A stretch of 64,000 bases of DNA from Paraburkholderia bryophila (GCF_003269035.1 NZ_QLTK01000001.1:310001-374000); one strand, 5' to 3'. Shown: positions 16,901 to 27,071, counted from the stretch's first letter. Numbers and translations: made by a program. Notes: generated by a model from the sequence alone, not told the origin.

Positions 16901-19900
16901 CGCGATGTTGCCCGCGGCGGCGACGTCGATCGCGCCGATCCCGGTGCGTATCATGGTCGGCGCGAGCACCAGTTGATTGTTGCCGTCGAGATAGCTCGTA
17001 TAACCGTCGAAGACGACGCTCCCTGCATTCGGCGAGCTGCCGACCTGCGACGTGGGGCGCACGGCAAGCGGATCCGAACTCGCGGCATTGGCGCCCGCCA
17101 CCACGCGGAACGAACTGCTGGCGCGGCCCGCCAGCGAGGCCGATAGCAGCGGAAGCGGATTGTCCGCGGCAGCGGTCGGCGACGGCGTGTTGTCGGACAC
17201 GCCAGGAACATTGATCGTCGATGTCGCGATCCTGGTGACAGGTTGTATGTCCGGCGCCTGGACCGTATCCGCATGGGCAGCAGTGGCTGGATGCTGTGCA
17301 ATGAAATTCGCCAGCGCTAAAAGATAAGTCTGATATTGATTCAGATAGATCAGGTAAGAAGCAGGATTGGTAGCCTGCTCCGACGCCGCCGGCGCTATCG
17401 GAGCGAGCGGCTGGCCTTGCTGCGGCGAATAACCACGGTAGGTGCTGATGACATCGGCCGCGTCGCTAAGCGGATTCAGATTGGGGAGTGCCGCGATAAG
17501 CGCGGTTGCCGGCGCCGTCAGATAGTCCGCGTAAGCGGAGTACAGCGCGTAGTATTCCGCGATCTCATCGGCCGTTCCCCCCGTCGGGTGTCCGGGAGCG
17601 GAGGCCAGTCCGGTCATCGCCCAATAGTTCAACCCATACCCGTACTGCGCAATCGCGCCCGACGGTGTCGAAAAAATGGAATGCGCCGCGTCATAGGTCG
17701 ACAGCGGCGGCACCGCAATCGTGCCGCCACCGCCGAGCGGATTAGCGATCTGGAAAAAACCGTCCGACAGACTTGCCTTCACCTTGACGCGATTTTCCGC
17801 GCGCAGCGTGATGACCGGCGCCTGGCCGTCGAACCGATACGCCAGATCCGTCGCCGACGTACCGGCGCCCAAGTTCCAGTTCGACAGCACCTGGATATCG
17901 CCGTGATTGATGGACGGACTCGGGTTGTCCAGTTCGATGCCCGGCACGATGCTGCTGGTGACGCCGGCCGCGATCAATGGATTCGTCAACGTATCCAGTC
18001 CGTGCTGCACGAAACCCATCAGCGTGCCCGCCGTGGCAGTCACCGCGTCGCCATGCTGGTACCCATAGAAAGTCTGATGGTCCGTGTTCGGGCCGGTCGT
18101 CGAGAAATACATGCTCGACAGGCCGCCGAAGCCGATCGCCGCGTCGCCGTTGCGCAATTGCGTTGGGGTGAGCGCCGTCGACACGCCCGTCGTACCGTTC
18201 GTCACGGTGCCGCCGCCGTCGCCATTCGCGTCGGGCGTAAAGCTGAACGTGGTGCCGCCCGTGCCTTGCGCGGTGAACGTGCCTGCGACCAGATGGCCCA
18301 GGCTGTCGTACCAGCCTGCCGGATCGATAACGCCGTCGAAGTGCTGAGCGCCCGTCGTCGTGTCGGTGGTGCTCCATACGGCGTAGGCTTCGAGCGTCGT
18401 CGCGCGGGACCCCACGATACCCTTGCCCGCATTGAATCCGCCGGCCGGCAGCGCCAGATTGACCGTCCCATCGGACAGCAAAGGCGCGCGGAAACTGACC
18501 GTGCCATTCGACAGCCCGCCGGCCGTGCCACCCGATACGTCGATCAGTGCGCCGCCGCCGAGCCTGATCACACCGGCTCGCGTCGGGTCGATATTCTCGT
18601 AGCCATAGGTGGCGTTATACGGATTCACCCGGTTCGGATCGAACACGCCGTTCGTGCCGATCACCACCTTGCCGCCACGCTGGTTCGGATCGGTGCCGCG
18701 CGCGAGCAGCGTGCCCTCGAGATCGACACCGCTATGGCCGTACAGATCGATCTCGCCGCCGGCCTTGCCCGATGCGTCGATGGTGCCGAATATGTTCACA
18801 TTGCCGTTTGCCGCATCGGTCGCGTTGCCCGCGCCGCCGTCAGCCGTCAGCGCAACCGAACCTGACGTCAAGGTGTGCCCGGCCGCCAACGTCAGATTGC
18901 CCGAGTTCGTCCGGATCGAGATGGCGTTGTTGACACCGCTCGACGCGAGCGTCGCGGCGAGCGCATCCAGGTCCACCGCGCCGCCCGTATTCAGCGACAG
19001 CGAGCCGCCCGCGTAACCGCTCGACGCGCCGCCCTTGATCGTGCCGCTCAGATTCACCGACTGCTGCGGCGCCGCCAGCGTCAATGTACCCGCTGCACCG
19101 CCGCCCGACGCGCCCGCGAAGTCCAGCGTCGAACCCGCCTGCACGTCGACCGTGCCCGTGTCGGCGGTCAGCGTGAGGTTGCCCGCCGGCGCATAGGCGG
19201 CGACATCGAAAAACTGTTTCGCCACGCCCGCCGCGCTCACCGTCGAGCCCGTGCCGATCGTCAGGTTGCCGCTCGTCGCTTCGAGGCTGACGTTGCCCGC
19301 GGCGGCGGCGATCGTCGCGCCGTTGTCCGCAATCGCGCCGCCAATGAGATGCCACGCGCCGCCAACCGCCGAACGCGTCAACGCCGTACCCGTTGCGTTA
19401 TTCAGCGTCAGCGCCCCGCTCGTCTTCAGCGTCGACGCGGAGCTCGTATCCGCCAGATACACCGGCGCGTTGAGCGTGAGCGGCACCGCGCCGAAATCGA
19501 ACGTACCGGTGTTCTGCCCGACGATACCGGCCTGCGCATTCATCGTCGCCGCGCCGAAGCCGCTGACGATCTTGTCGCCCGTGCCGAAGTCGATTTCCTT
19601 CGCGTTGACCGTGAGCGTGCCGCTGCCCGCTGTCGCGGCCGGCGTCGGCGCACCGGCCTCGTTCGTGAACGCGATCTGCTGCCCGTTGAGTACGACGTTG
19701 CCGCCGTCGCTCGCGAACGTGCCCGCGCTCAGGTCCACGCTGTTGCCGAACGTCGCGTCGACATTGCCGACGAAATTGATCGCGCCCGCGCTGCGCAAGA
19801 TCACCTGCTGTGCGTTCGCGAGTTGCGCGAGTCCGGCGGAATCGAGCACGAACCCCGGCAGATTCGCGGCAGCGGCGCCGGCCTGGTTCGTGAACGTGAT

Positions 19901-22900
19901 CGCCGAACCATCCACCGTGATGGCTTTCGCCGACAGCGTCGCGCTCGGGTCGACCTTGAGGTTGCCCGACGAATCGAGCGTCAGCGCCTGGCCACCCGTG
20001 AGCGTCGCGTTTGCGCCGACCGTCAGCAGGCCGGTGCCGGTCGCGCCGGTGCGCGTCACCGTCGTCATCGCGCCGTTCGATACACGTAGCAGCGAGCCAT
20101 CGCCCGCGATCGCGATCGGCTGATCTTTCGCGGCCGGATAGCTGCCGCTCGCGGTGATCGCGCTGCCCGCGTCGACGCGCAGGCCGTTGGCCGCGTCCGG
20201 ATCGATACCGGTCGGGTCCGTCTTCGTGACCAGCAGAATTTCCGGGCCGCTCAGTGCGCTGCCCGAATTGTTGGAAACCACCACGCTATCGGCGATCGGG
20301 TTGATCGTGATGCCGCTGGTCGTCGCGGTACGTGTGCCGCCGATCAGCAGGCTGCCCGCGTTCAGCGAGTCGAGATCGGTCGCGCTGATCTGCAGATAAC
20401 CCGACAAGGCGGGACTGCCGTTGCCGGTGATCTGAATGTCCCGCGAGGCAATGTCGACTTCCGCCGGCGCACCGCCCTGGCCGGGCGCGGTGTTGAGCGT
20501 CGCGCCGAGCGTCAGCGCGTGCGTCGCGGCCAGCGCCAGTTGACCGCCGTCGACCGGCAGCGGCGGCGCCACGTTGCCCTTGCCGGCCGCTAGCGTCGGG
20601 AAAAAGGTATTGGCGCTCGTCAGCGTGTATTGCGAGTACTGCTGCCACACCGGTCCCGACTGCACGTCGAAGAGCGTCGGGCTCGCGCTGCGGCTCCCGG
20701 TAACGGCATTGCCGAAGTAGCCGGCGGTCATCACCGTGCCGTCGGCCAGCACGTTGCTGGAGCCGGGTGTCAGGTTGCCGGCGGCGCTCGCCACCGTGAC
20801 CCGGTAGGCGCCGGGCACCGTCGCGTATTTACCCGGCAACAACGTGTAATAGCCCGGCGACAACCCCGGCACGCCGGACAGATAGACCGACTGCCCGATC
20901 GCGCTGCCCATGCCGGCCTGGCCGACCCCGAGACTCGCCGTGACGGTGCTTGTGGTGCCGTTCCCATTGGTCGACGGCTGCAGCGTTTGCGCGAAGGTCG
21001 GGTCGTAAGCGGACACCGGCGACTGCGCGCCCGGCAGGATCGCGTACACATTCGCCGCGCCCACGTTGACGGGAACCGCCACGCCGGTCGGATTGCTTGC
21101 GTAGCTGACGTTGTATTGCGACAGCACGTCGCGCGTGCCGCCGGTGCCCGGAATCCATTCGGCAGCCTGAAGATCGCCGCCGCCGGACAGGTCGATCGTC
21201 GCGCCCTTGTTCAACGCAATGCTGCTGCCGTTCACGCCGACGAACTTCGACGGCGGCGCATTCAGATCGGGCGTCGTGCTGCCGGCTACCGGGTTGAATC
21301 GCCACTCCGTACCGTCGACGGTCGTGCCATAAGGGATCACGCTGTTACCGTTCGATACCGACGTCACGCTGCCGTTCGCGAACGTGACCGAGTCCGTCGC
21401 GACGAGCGTCTTGCTGTTGAACTGGGTTTGCGTCGCGACATTGGTGGGGTCGCCCACGCCGAACACCAGCGTGCCCGACGGCGCGCGCACCGTGCCGCCC
21501 TGCACGATGTTCGACGCATCCACCAGCAATGTGCCGCCGGCCGACAGCGGCACGCCCGACGTGCCGTTCGAGGCGAACGTGACGGTGGTCGGCGCCGGTT
21601 TGCCCGTGCCCGGGTCCGTAGGCCCGATCGCATCGACAATGAACGTGCTGGCGGTCGACGGATACAGGTCCGCCGCCTTGAACGTCAGGTTGCCGGGCGT
21701 GTAGAGCTCGCCCGCGAGGAGCCCCTGGTTGGCGGTCTGCGCGGCGTTGGTCGAACTCAGGCGAATGTCGCCGCTGCTCGTGAAGTTGGCCTGGCCGAAG
21801 TTGTTCAGCTGTAACTGGTTCTCCAGATCGATGAACGACGCGTTCACGTTCAACGTGCCGTTCGATAGCGTCGCAACCGGCTTGAATGCGACCGGATTGC
21901 TCGCGAGCTTCGGGCCGACCAGCGCGACGTAGGGCGCATCGATCGTCACCGTGGTGCCGAGCGGATTCTGCGGCGCCTCGCCGAGCAGCGTCGTCAGCAA
22001 CGGCGTGGGAGACAGGTTGTCCTTCGTGGGTTGAACGGCGGGCGTCGACAGCAGCGTGGACAACTGATCCATACCGATGGCCGCGATCCGCCCCGCGCTC
22101 ACCGAGACCGAACCCGGCAGCGTCAGGTTGACGTCGCCGGCAAACGCCACCGTGACCGGCGCGGCGTTATTCGCGGCACCCAGCACGAGATTCGCCATCC
22201 CCGATCCGTTCAGACGGTCGGCGGCGAACTGGATCACCCCGTTTGGCGTCCCGAGCGCCTGCCCGGTGGTCGGATCGATGGCCGTGGCAAAACGCTGTCC
22301 CGGCGCGAGGCCTTGGGGGACGAATTGTCCGTCCTGGCGCACGATCAGCGCGGTCGCGCCGATCAGCGATCCCGTCGTGCCGTCGCCTACGTACACACTG
22401 GCCGATGCATTCTGCTCCGGCACGATCGTCAGCGTGCCGCCGGCGGCCTGAGCGGCGCCAGGCCTCGCGTTGAGCGTACCGTCGAAGAACAGCCCGCTGG
22501 ATGCCCCGAACGTAATCGTGCCGGCATTGCTCCACACCGGCTGCGACGCGTATGTACCGTTTGCCTGCAACTGGTCGAAGCTGGCCGATGTGCCCGACAC
22601 GTCGATCTTCGAACCGGCCTGCGCCACCACGTAGCCGGAGTCGTCGGAGATCGTCACGCTACCGCCCGCGAGCACGCGACCGGTGTTCGGCGTCATCGTC
22701 GTCAAGCCGTTCTTCACGGGCGAGGCCAGCGGGTTGGTCAGCGCGATGCCGGAGACATCGAGCACGGCGTTGGATCCCAACCAGACGGATTGGGTGGGAC
22801 TCGTGAACGAAGAAGTGCCCGCGTATTGTCCCGGCAGTGCAAAGTTGGCCGGGGTCGAGTCGCCGCTCAGCGTGATCGAACCGCCCGGCGCGATCAGCGA

Positions 22901-25900
22901 GCCGAGCACGGTCACCTGCGCGGGTGAGCCGAGCCCGATGCTCGCCCCGGCATCGCCGACCACCGACGCACCTTGCCCCACACTCACGCCGCCCGTCACG
23001 CCGGGGTAGACCGGTACCTGGGCGACACCGGTCGAATCGGGCCGGTTCCAGTCCGCGTAACCGCCCGCGGTCATCGTGAGGCTGGTCGCCTGGCGGTGGT
23101 ACGGGTCGAGCGATCCCGGCGTGGTCAGCCCCGCGGCCGACAGATTGGCGCCGCTGACGGCGCGCTGCAATGCGACCGCGTCCGGGACCAGGTTCTGCTG
23201 GGTTAACCGGACCATGGCGCCCGGCGCCACGGTCGCGTCGTAGAAAGCGTTCAGCACGTAATTGCCGAACCCTTGAGTGGCAAAAAAACCGGTCGGCAGC
23301 ACCAGGTCCCAGGCCGGCGCTTGCGCCGGATCGCCGCCGATCTGGAACCCCAGCGCCTGCAGCGTCAACGTGCCGCCGCCCGCAAAACCGGCACTGCGAA
23401 TCGTGCCGTCCATCTGGATTTGCCCCGCCACCGGCTGATTCGTGGGAAGAGCGAAACCGCCATCCGTCACGTCGCCGAACGGATGACCGTTCGCGTTATA
23501 GGTGAGCAGGGACAGACTGCCGCCTTTGCCGGCTGCGACGCCATTGCTCATCAGCAACGTGCCGTTGGCCTGCATCTGCGCGCCACCGGACACGTCGAGC
23601 ACGCTACCCGGCTGCAGCACGATCGAGCCGGTCCTGTCGGTCACCGTCCCGTTGGCGGTCGTGCTATAGCTAGTCGTCGACAGCGCGATGCTGCCGCCAT
23701 TGATGAACTGGCTGTTGCCCGGCGTCGTCCCCGGCGCGGCCTGCACGTCGTTGTTGACCCACTGGCCGGCCACGCTGATCAACGCATCGGGGCCGACCGT
23801 GATGCTGCTGCCGGCGGTGATGGAGACGGTGCCCGACGGCACGATCAACTGGCCCGCCACCGTCGCGCCGCTGGAAGTCGAACCGTTGAGCTTGAGCGAG
23901 CCGCCCGGCTGGAGTGTCAACTTCGTTCCGTCCGGTACCAGAAAGCCTTTGCCGTTGCTCTTGTCGGCCGTGAGGTCGACGTTCGCAAAGCCTCCTGCGT
24001 TCAACGTATCGACCGGCACCACGATGGTCGCGAGCACGTTGTTTGGGTCGGTGGCCGACTGTGCATTCAGCGCGCTGGTATTCAGCGGCGTATCGAACGA
24101 AAATCCCGGCGCCAGATCGTCGAGCCTCGGTGCGGCGTTCTGCAGGATCACCAGGTTGAATTCGCCCGAGGGCGGGCCAAGATTGCCGCTCTGCGTCAGG
24201 TTGATGATCGCGCCCGCGCTCTGCAACTTCGGGTCGACCCCGAGATTGAATGTACCGCCGGTCGGCAGATCGTTACCCTGGGTTTGCTTCGAACCGCCGA
24301 ACGCCTGCGCGGTGATATCGCCGTCGAGCACCATCGACTGCGACGCGAACAGGTCCAGCGTCCCGGCGTTGCCGCCCACGATGAACTCCGGCTGATACGT
24401 CCCGCCGGTCTGCAACGGGTTGTACCAGGTTTTCGTCACACCCCAGCGGGGGTGGCTCTCCGTGAACTGGCCGGCGATGCCTACGAACGTATCGAACGGA
24501 CTCGCCTGACCGATCGGCACGATCGCGCCGTTCGCGTCGACCAGACGCGTGGTGTCGACCATGCCGCCGTCGTAGTGAACGTAGCCGCCGTTCAGATTCA
24601 TCGACGAACCCGCTGCCGTCATCACCTCGTTGCCCGATAGCTTGATGGTGCCGCCGTTGGTGAGCAACTGGTCGACCGTGCGCGGCATGTTGTTCACATA
24701 GCCGGACAGATTCAGGATCGGACTGCCGACCCATTGCAAGCCATCGCTGCGCGTACCCGTGAGCGTACTGTCGACCACCACGCCCTTCTGACCGAACAGA
24801 AAGCCGTCGCGCAGCAGCGCCGAATCGGCCAGTTCGTTCTGGCCGATCCGGTCGATGGTGAGCAGGATGCTTGAGATGGGCAGCTCGACGTTCGCCAGAC
24901 CGGAGACGTCGATCGTCGCGCCGCTGTCCAGGTAGATACGACCCGGCACCGCGGTTTGACCGAACGGCGTGGCATAGCCGACCACCGACTGGGTCAGCGC
25001 GTTGACGGACACGCTCGAACCCGGCGCCTCGATCAGCGAGCCGCCCTGAAACCACACGGAGCCCGCCGTCATGGCGATGTTGCCGGCGGTGAAGACCGTG
25101 CCCGGCGTCGACGTGGCGGTCTGGCCGTTGGCATCCGGCATCACCGCCGTCACCGATTCCGGACCGAAACTCAGCAGGCCGGCACGGCCCGCGCCGCTGG
25201 CAACGCCCGCGCCGGCCGTGAACTGTCCGCGGCCCAGGTAGCCCGCGCCCGCCGGATTGTTCGACTGGTACTCGTCGACCGTCGAGATCGTGATCGCGCC
25301 CGGCGTATTGACGCTGGTGGTCACGCCCACCACACCGTTCTGCTGCACGTTGCTGCCGAGCAGGTTCACGTTGCCGCGCGCGGCCTGAACGATGCCGGTA
25401 TTCGTCAACGTGCCGGCCGGCGTCAGATCGATCGTCTTGCCGCTCGGGTCCGTCATGACGATTTGACCGCTCAATTCCGGAAGCAGGACTTGCGGGTTGG
25501 TCGTGACGCCCACATTGGGCAGAAGGCTCAAGCCGACGCCGGCCGCCAGCACCACCTGCCCCCCGTCGGCCGTGATCTTGCCGCCGTTGTTCACATTGGG
25601 CGCGGCGATCATCACGAAGCCGCCGTCGCTCACATTGCCGTTGGTATGGGTCGTAATCGACGCGCCAGGCGCAATCGTCACGTCGCCCCAGCCCTGATAC
25701 TGGCTCGGCGAACTGAGCTGGATCTGATTGCCCAGCCCCAACACCTCGTTGGGCACGCCCGTGTGACCCACCACGCCGCCCGTCGTCGAGTTGCCCGACT
25801 CCGGGTAGGCCAGACCGCCCGTGGTGCCCGCCGGCAGGCTCAAAAACTGCCGGTTGCTCGCGACGATGCCCGCGGCGTCCTGCGCGAGCGTGCTGTCGGT

Positions 25901-26761
25901 CACCATCGGCACCTGATGCACGAGCGTCTGGTTGTAGTCGTTCATGTTCAGCAGATCGAGCGACGACGCCACCAGCGCATGCACATTCACCTGCGACCCC
26001 GCGCCGAACAGAATCCCGTTGCGGTTGATCACATACACCGCGCCCTGCGCATTGATGTTGCCGAGAATCTGACTCGGCGCGCCGCTCGGATCGACGATCC
26101 GGTTGAACACGGCCCAGTTGTTCGCGCCGTTCGTCTGCTTGCCGCCCGACTGATCGAAGTTGAGCGTGGTCTGCTTGCCGACGTTCATCGTTTGCCAGGT
26201 CAGGATCGCGTTCTGGCCGGTCTGCGTCACGTTCACGTTGACGTGGCCGCTGCTGTCCACGGTTTGCTGCGGCCCGTTCGCGTTGATCCACAGCAGCGGA
26301 TTGGTGGTATCCGTGTTCTGGCTGATCAGCGCGCCCTTGCCGTTGTTCACGAAGGTGATGCCCGGCGCCACCTGCAAGCCGCCGGGCGTCAAGCCGTTCG
26401 GCACGTTCGACGCCGTCGCCGTCGCGGCCGCCGCGGCCGCGCTTTGCGCGGCGATCTGCGCGGCGATCGCCTGCGCCGCGTGGCCGAGGTTGCGAATCGA
26501 CGGTTGACTTGCCTGCAGCGCCTGCTGCGGCGACACGCCGAGATTCGGCACGCCCGCGCCGCCGTAGCCGCCTGCGCCGCCGCCCGCGTTACGCGCGGTT
26601 GCCTGCCCCAGATTGACGATGCCCGCGGCATGCGCCTGGGTCGTAAAACCCGCCGCCAGGATCAGCGCGACGGCGCGGCGCAGCGGCCGCACGTCGGCGA
26701 TGAGGACAGTCTGCGAACGATACTGGTGTTGTTGTCGTACTGCGCGCGCGCGTGCTGCCAT
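13913..26761 (-). CDS. Giant filamentous-haemagglutinin-like TpsA exoprotein with DUF3739 C-terminus
   Basis: About 4282 residues from the ATG at 26761 (a longer frame to 26926 has no signal-like N-terminus). A basic N-terminus and hydrophobic stretch end near TQAHAAGIVNLG, a signal for Sec export. Residues about 120-270 form the TPS/haemagglutination-activity domain (GITFVNNGKGALISQN...TWQTMNVGKQTTLNFDQ...VYVINRNGILFGAGSQVNVHALVASS), with NRNGI replacing the usual NPNGI. The long centre consists of beta-helix-forming repeats rich in Gly/Ala/Ser/Thr/Asn. The C-terminal about 700 residues match the DUF3739 type (ILTLEQGNIDIFTDQSVLLAQSR, GGDLTIWSSNGDINAGKGAK, YDSSSAVSIVGFGQVGP). It is presumably exported by the TpsB at 1-1204 and acts as an adhesin. 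The nearest known analogue in layout is P. aeruginosa PdtA. The frame is intact over 12.8 kb. Confidence 0.92.
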   Translation of the reverse strand: MAARARAVRQQHQYRSQTVLIADVRPLRRAVALILAAGFTTQAHAAGIVNLGQATARNAGGGAGGYGGAGVPNLGVSPQQALQASQPSIRNLGHAAQAIAAQIAAQSAAAAAATATASNVPNGLTPGGLQVAPGITFVNNGKGALISQNTDTTNPLLWINANGPQQTVDSSGHVNVNVTQTGQNAILTWQTMNVGKQTTLNFDQSGGKQTNGANNWAVFNRIVDPSGAPSQILGNINAQGAVYVINRNGILFGAGSQVNVHALVASSLDLLNMNDYNQTLVHQVPMVTDSTLAQDAAGIVASNRQFLSLPAGTTGGLAYPESGNSTTGGVVGHTGVPNEVLGLGNQIQLSSPSQYQGWGDVTIAPGASITTHTNGNVSDGGFVMIAAPNVNNGGKITADGGQVVLAAGVGLSLLPNVGVTTNPQVLLPELSGQIVMTDPSGKTIDLTPAGTLTNTGIVQAARGNVNLLGSNVQQNGVVGVTTSVNTPGAITISTVDEYQSNNPAGAGYLGRGQFTAGAGVASGAGRAGLLSFGPESVTAVMPDANGQTATSTPGTVFTAGNIAMTAGSVWFQGGSLIEAPGSSVSVNALTQSVVGYATPFGQTAVPGRIYLDSGATIDVSGLANVELPISSILLTIDRIGQNELADSALLRDGFLFGQKGVVVDSTLTGTRSDGLQWVGSPILNLSGYVNNMPRTVDQLLTNGGTIKLSGNEVMTAAGSSMNLNGGYVHYDGGMVDTTRLVDANGAIVPIGQASPFDTFVGIAGQFTESHPRWGVTKTWYNPLQTGGTYQPEFIVGGNAGTLDLFASQSMVLDGDITAQAFGGSKQTQGNDLPTGGTFNLGVDPKLQSAGAIINLTQSGNLGPPSGEFNLVILQNAAPRLDDLAPGFSFDTPLNTSALNAQSATDPNNVLATIVVPVDTLNAGGFANVDLTADKSNGKGFLVPDGTKLTLQPGGSLKLNGSTSSGATVAGQLIVPSGTVSITAGSSITVGPDALISVAGQWVNNDVQAAPGTTPGNSQFINGGSIALSTTSYSTTANGTVTDRTGSIVLQPGSVLDVSGGAQMQANGTLLMSNGVAAGKGGSLSLLTYNANGHPFGDVTDGGFALPTNQPVAGQIQMDGTIRSAGFAGGGTLTLQALGFQIGGDPAQAPAWDLVLPTGFFATQGFGNYVLNAFYDATVAPGAMVRLTQQNLVPDAVALQRAVSGANLSAAGLTTPGSLDPYHRQATSLTMTAGGYADWNRPDSTGVAQVPVYPGVTGGVSVGQGASVVGDAGASIGLGSPAQVTVLGSLIAPGGSITLSGDSTPANFALPGQYAGTSSFTSPTQSVWLGSNAVLDVSGIALTNPLASPVKNGLTTMTPNTGRVLAGGSVTISDDSGYVVAQAGSKIDVSGTSASFDQLQANGTYASQPVWSNAGTITFGASSGLFFDGTLNARPGAAQAAGGTLTIVPEQNASASVYVGDGTTGSLIGATALIVRQDGQFVPQGLAPGQRFATAIDPTTGQALGTPNGVIQFAADRLNGSGMANLVLGAANNAAPVTVAFAGDVNLTLPGSVSVSAGRIAAIGMDQLSTLLSTPAVQPTKDNLSPTPLLTTLLGEAPQNPLGTTVTIDAPYVALVGPKLASNPVAFKPVATLSNGTLNVNASFIDLENQLQLNNFGQANFTSSGDIRLSSTNAAQTANQGLLAGELYTPGNLTFKAADLYPSTASTFIVDAIGPTDPGTGKPAPTTVTFASNGTSGVPLSAGGTLLVDASNIVQGGTVRAPSGTLVFGVGDPTNVATQTQFNSKTLVATDSVTFANGSVTSVSNGNSVIPYGTTVDGTEWRFNPVAGSTTPDLNAPPSKFVGVNGSSIALNKGATIDLSGGGDLQAAEWIPGTGGTRDVLSQYNVSYASNPTGVAVPVNVGAANVYAILPGAQSPVSAYDPTFAQTLQPSTNGNGTTSTVTASLGVGQAGMGSAIGQSVYLSGVPGLSPGYYTLLPGKYATVPGAYRVTVASAAGNLTPGSSNVLADGTVMTAGYFGNAVTGSRSASPTLFDVQSGPVWQQYSQYTLTSANTFFPTLAAGKGNVAPPLPVDGGQLALAATHALTLGATLNTAPGQGGAPAEVDIASRDIQITGNGSPALSGYLQISATDLDSLNAGSLLIGGTRTATTSGITINPIADSVVVSNNSGSALSGPEILLVTKTDPTGIDPDAANGLRVDAGSAITASGSYPAAKDQPIAIAGDGSLLRVSNGAMTTVTRTGATGTGLLTVGANATLTGGQALTLDSSGNLKVDPSATLSAKAITVDGSAITFTNQAGAAAANLPGFVLDSAGLAQLANAQQVILRSAGAINFVGNVDATFGNSVDLSAGTFASDGGNVVLNGQQIAFTNEAGAPTPAATAGSGTLTVNAKEIDFGTGDKIVSGFGAATMNAQAGIVGQNTGTFDFGAVPLTLNAPVYLADTSSASTLKTSGALTLNNATGTALTRSAVGGAWHLIGGAIADNGATIAAAAGNVSLEATSGNLTIGTGSTVSAAGVAKQFFDVAAYAPAGNLTLTADTGTVDVQAGSTLDFAGASGGGAAGTLTLAAPQQSVNLSGTIKGGASSGYAGGSLSLNTGGAVDLDALAATLASSGVNNAISIRTNSGNLTLAAGHTLTSGSVALTADGGAGNATDAANGNVNIFGTIDASGKAGGEIDLYGHSGVDLEGTLLARGTDPNQRGGKVVIGTNGVFDPNRVNPYNATYGYENIDPTRAGVIRLGGGALIDVSGGTAGGLSNGTVSFRAPLLSDGTVNLALPAGGFNAGKGIVGSRATTLEAYAVWSTTDTTTGAQHFDGVIDPAGWYDSLGHLVAGTFTAQGTGGTTFSFTPDANGDGGGTVTNGTTGVSTALTPTQLRNGDAAIGFGGLSSMYFSTTGPNTDHQTFYGYQHGDAVTATAGTLMGFVQHGLDTLTNPLIAAGVTSSIVPGIELDNPSPSINHGDIQVLSNWNLGAGTSATDLAYRFDGQAPVITLRAENRVKVKASLSDGFFQIANPLGGGGTIAVPPLSTYDAAHSIFSTPSGAIAQYGYGLNYWAMTGLASAPGHPTGGTADEIAEYYALYSAYADYLTAPATALIAALPNLNPLSDAADVISTYRGYSPQQGQPLAPIAPAASEQATNPASYLIYLNQYQTYLLALANFIAQHPATAAHADTVQAPDIQPVTRIATSTINVPGVSDNTPSPTAAADNPLPLLSASLAGRASSSFRVVAGANAASSDPLAVRPTSQVGSSPNAGSVVFDGYTSYLDGNNQLVLAPTMIRTGIGAIDVAAAGNIALYDAKSVSASTNSPPGLLVPGVIYTAGAPAADAPTEGSTISIVHAGAGNQDIFVTPTVNPDSAGDITLHAQGNIVGAENLADTTGAVTGKVGANLSQFWWQWMEVGNPIGTVGATNPATQIVQTSINFGAFDQGVMSVGGNIAVKAGGSVIDLSASLPTTWWLSNANTDNPTVNTVGGGNLTVNAGADILSGAYFVAKGAGAISAGGRIAADSSGSSGLQGATPVEVSTLLALQDGVLNVTARQGADIGQIVDPSYMQSSALLNAYKLHADAQGYSATSQVSVTSTTGDVAIGTVPNLAFIGGSADANSIAGQNDMSFVLPATLNLTAFTGGIRVASSGELYPSASGNLNLLADQTISIAGGVAPNAAGGAAVFGMLDLDPASMPSPTNPYLDVPMATATTRAAHAANALHADDTTPARIYSLNGSIVNGVPGTTGGAAGFYNGLVTLSIDKPALIQAAQDIVNLAFQGQNLRESDITRIVAGRDIYDTSYQTLGATAVPALTLGGPGTLDVEAGRNIGPLTTASQAGSVGSTFGSGIEAVGNANNPNLPHESANINVLFGVGPGVDLSTFVSTYIAPGSSVAGVSSATPALIAFMQQYDAGLGVDTGLQVDKDAAQKSVGTLSASVAWKQFQALPSYVQQLFAEQVLFSVLTQVGTDYNTASSPYYQKYARGYEAINTLFPASFGYTANNLGGGGNGANKTISTGNLDIRSTTIQTQQGGNVSILGPGGQALVGSTTAPPEVVDSNGKVIAGPGSMGILTLEQGNIDIFTDQSVLLAQSRIFTEQGGDLTIWSSNGDINAGKGAKSSADTPAPQYLCDANHYCTVDARGEVTGAGIATLQSVPGSPTGNANLIAPRGTVDAGDAGIRVSGNLNVAALHVANADNIQVQGTSLGVPVGQAVNTGALSAASSAASAASQLAQDLVKSNASGVGQRRWTISVQVEGFGDATDDGRKRKREQVGYDSSSAVSIVGFGQVGPTQQAVLSAQERERLGKI

Positions 26762-27071
26762 TCTCCACCCCGAAACCTTAGAAGTTGACGACCCCGCCGC
26801 GTGCGCCGACTCTGGCGCCCTCGCGAAGCCGCGAATGTCGATTACCGGAATCCCCGAATCCTTGAATCCTCGATGCTTCGATCCTTCGACCGTTCGCCGA
26901 CCCCGCGTCGAACAGCCTGAATCCATCGAAAATACGGGCCGCGCGTGGCAGCGATGTTGCGGCTGTTACGCATCATTTGAGCCGCTTCAAATGGTCCGTA
27001 GCATTTGCTGCCGCGGGCGGCGCAGGGCGCCCGCTTTCATGCCGCTGCTACGCGGCTTCCAGGCAGCTTCG
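26762..27071 (-). promoter_or_regulatory. Leader/control region of the haemagglutinin gene
   Basis: 310 bp between the TPR-glycosyltransferase stop and the exoprotein start. On the plus strand AAATGGTCCGTAGCATTTG (26989-27007) matches the gspI copy of the locus motif at 17 of 19 positions; read toward the gene it is also similar but weaker. A 7-bp dyad, CATTTGA and TCAAATG (26974-26993, 6-bp spacer), overlaps it, and a second partial copy (AAATGATGCGTAAC) lies just downstream. Around 26846-26890 there is an 8-bp-period degenerate repeat of GAATCC/GATCC units. No gene is supported. Confidence 0.5.
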
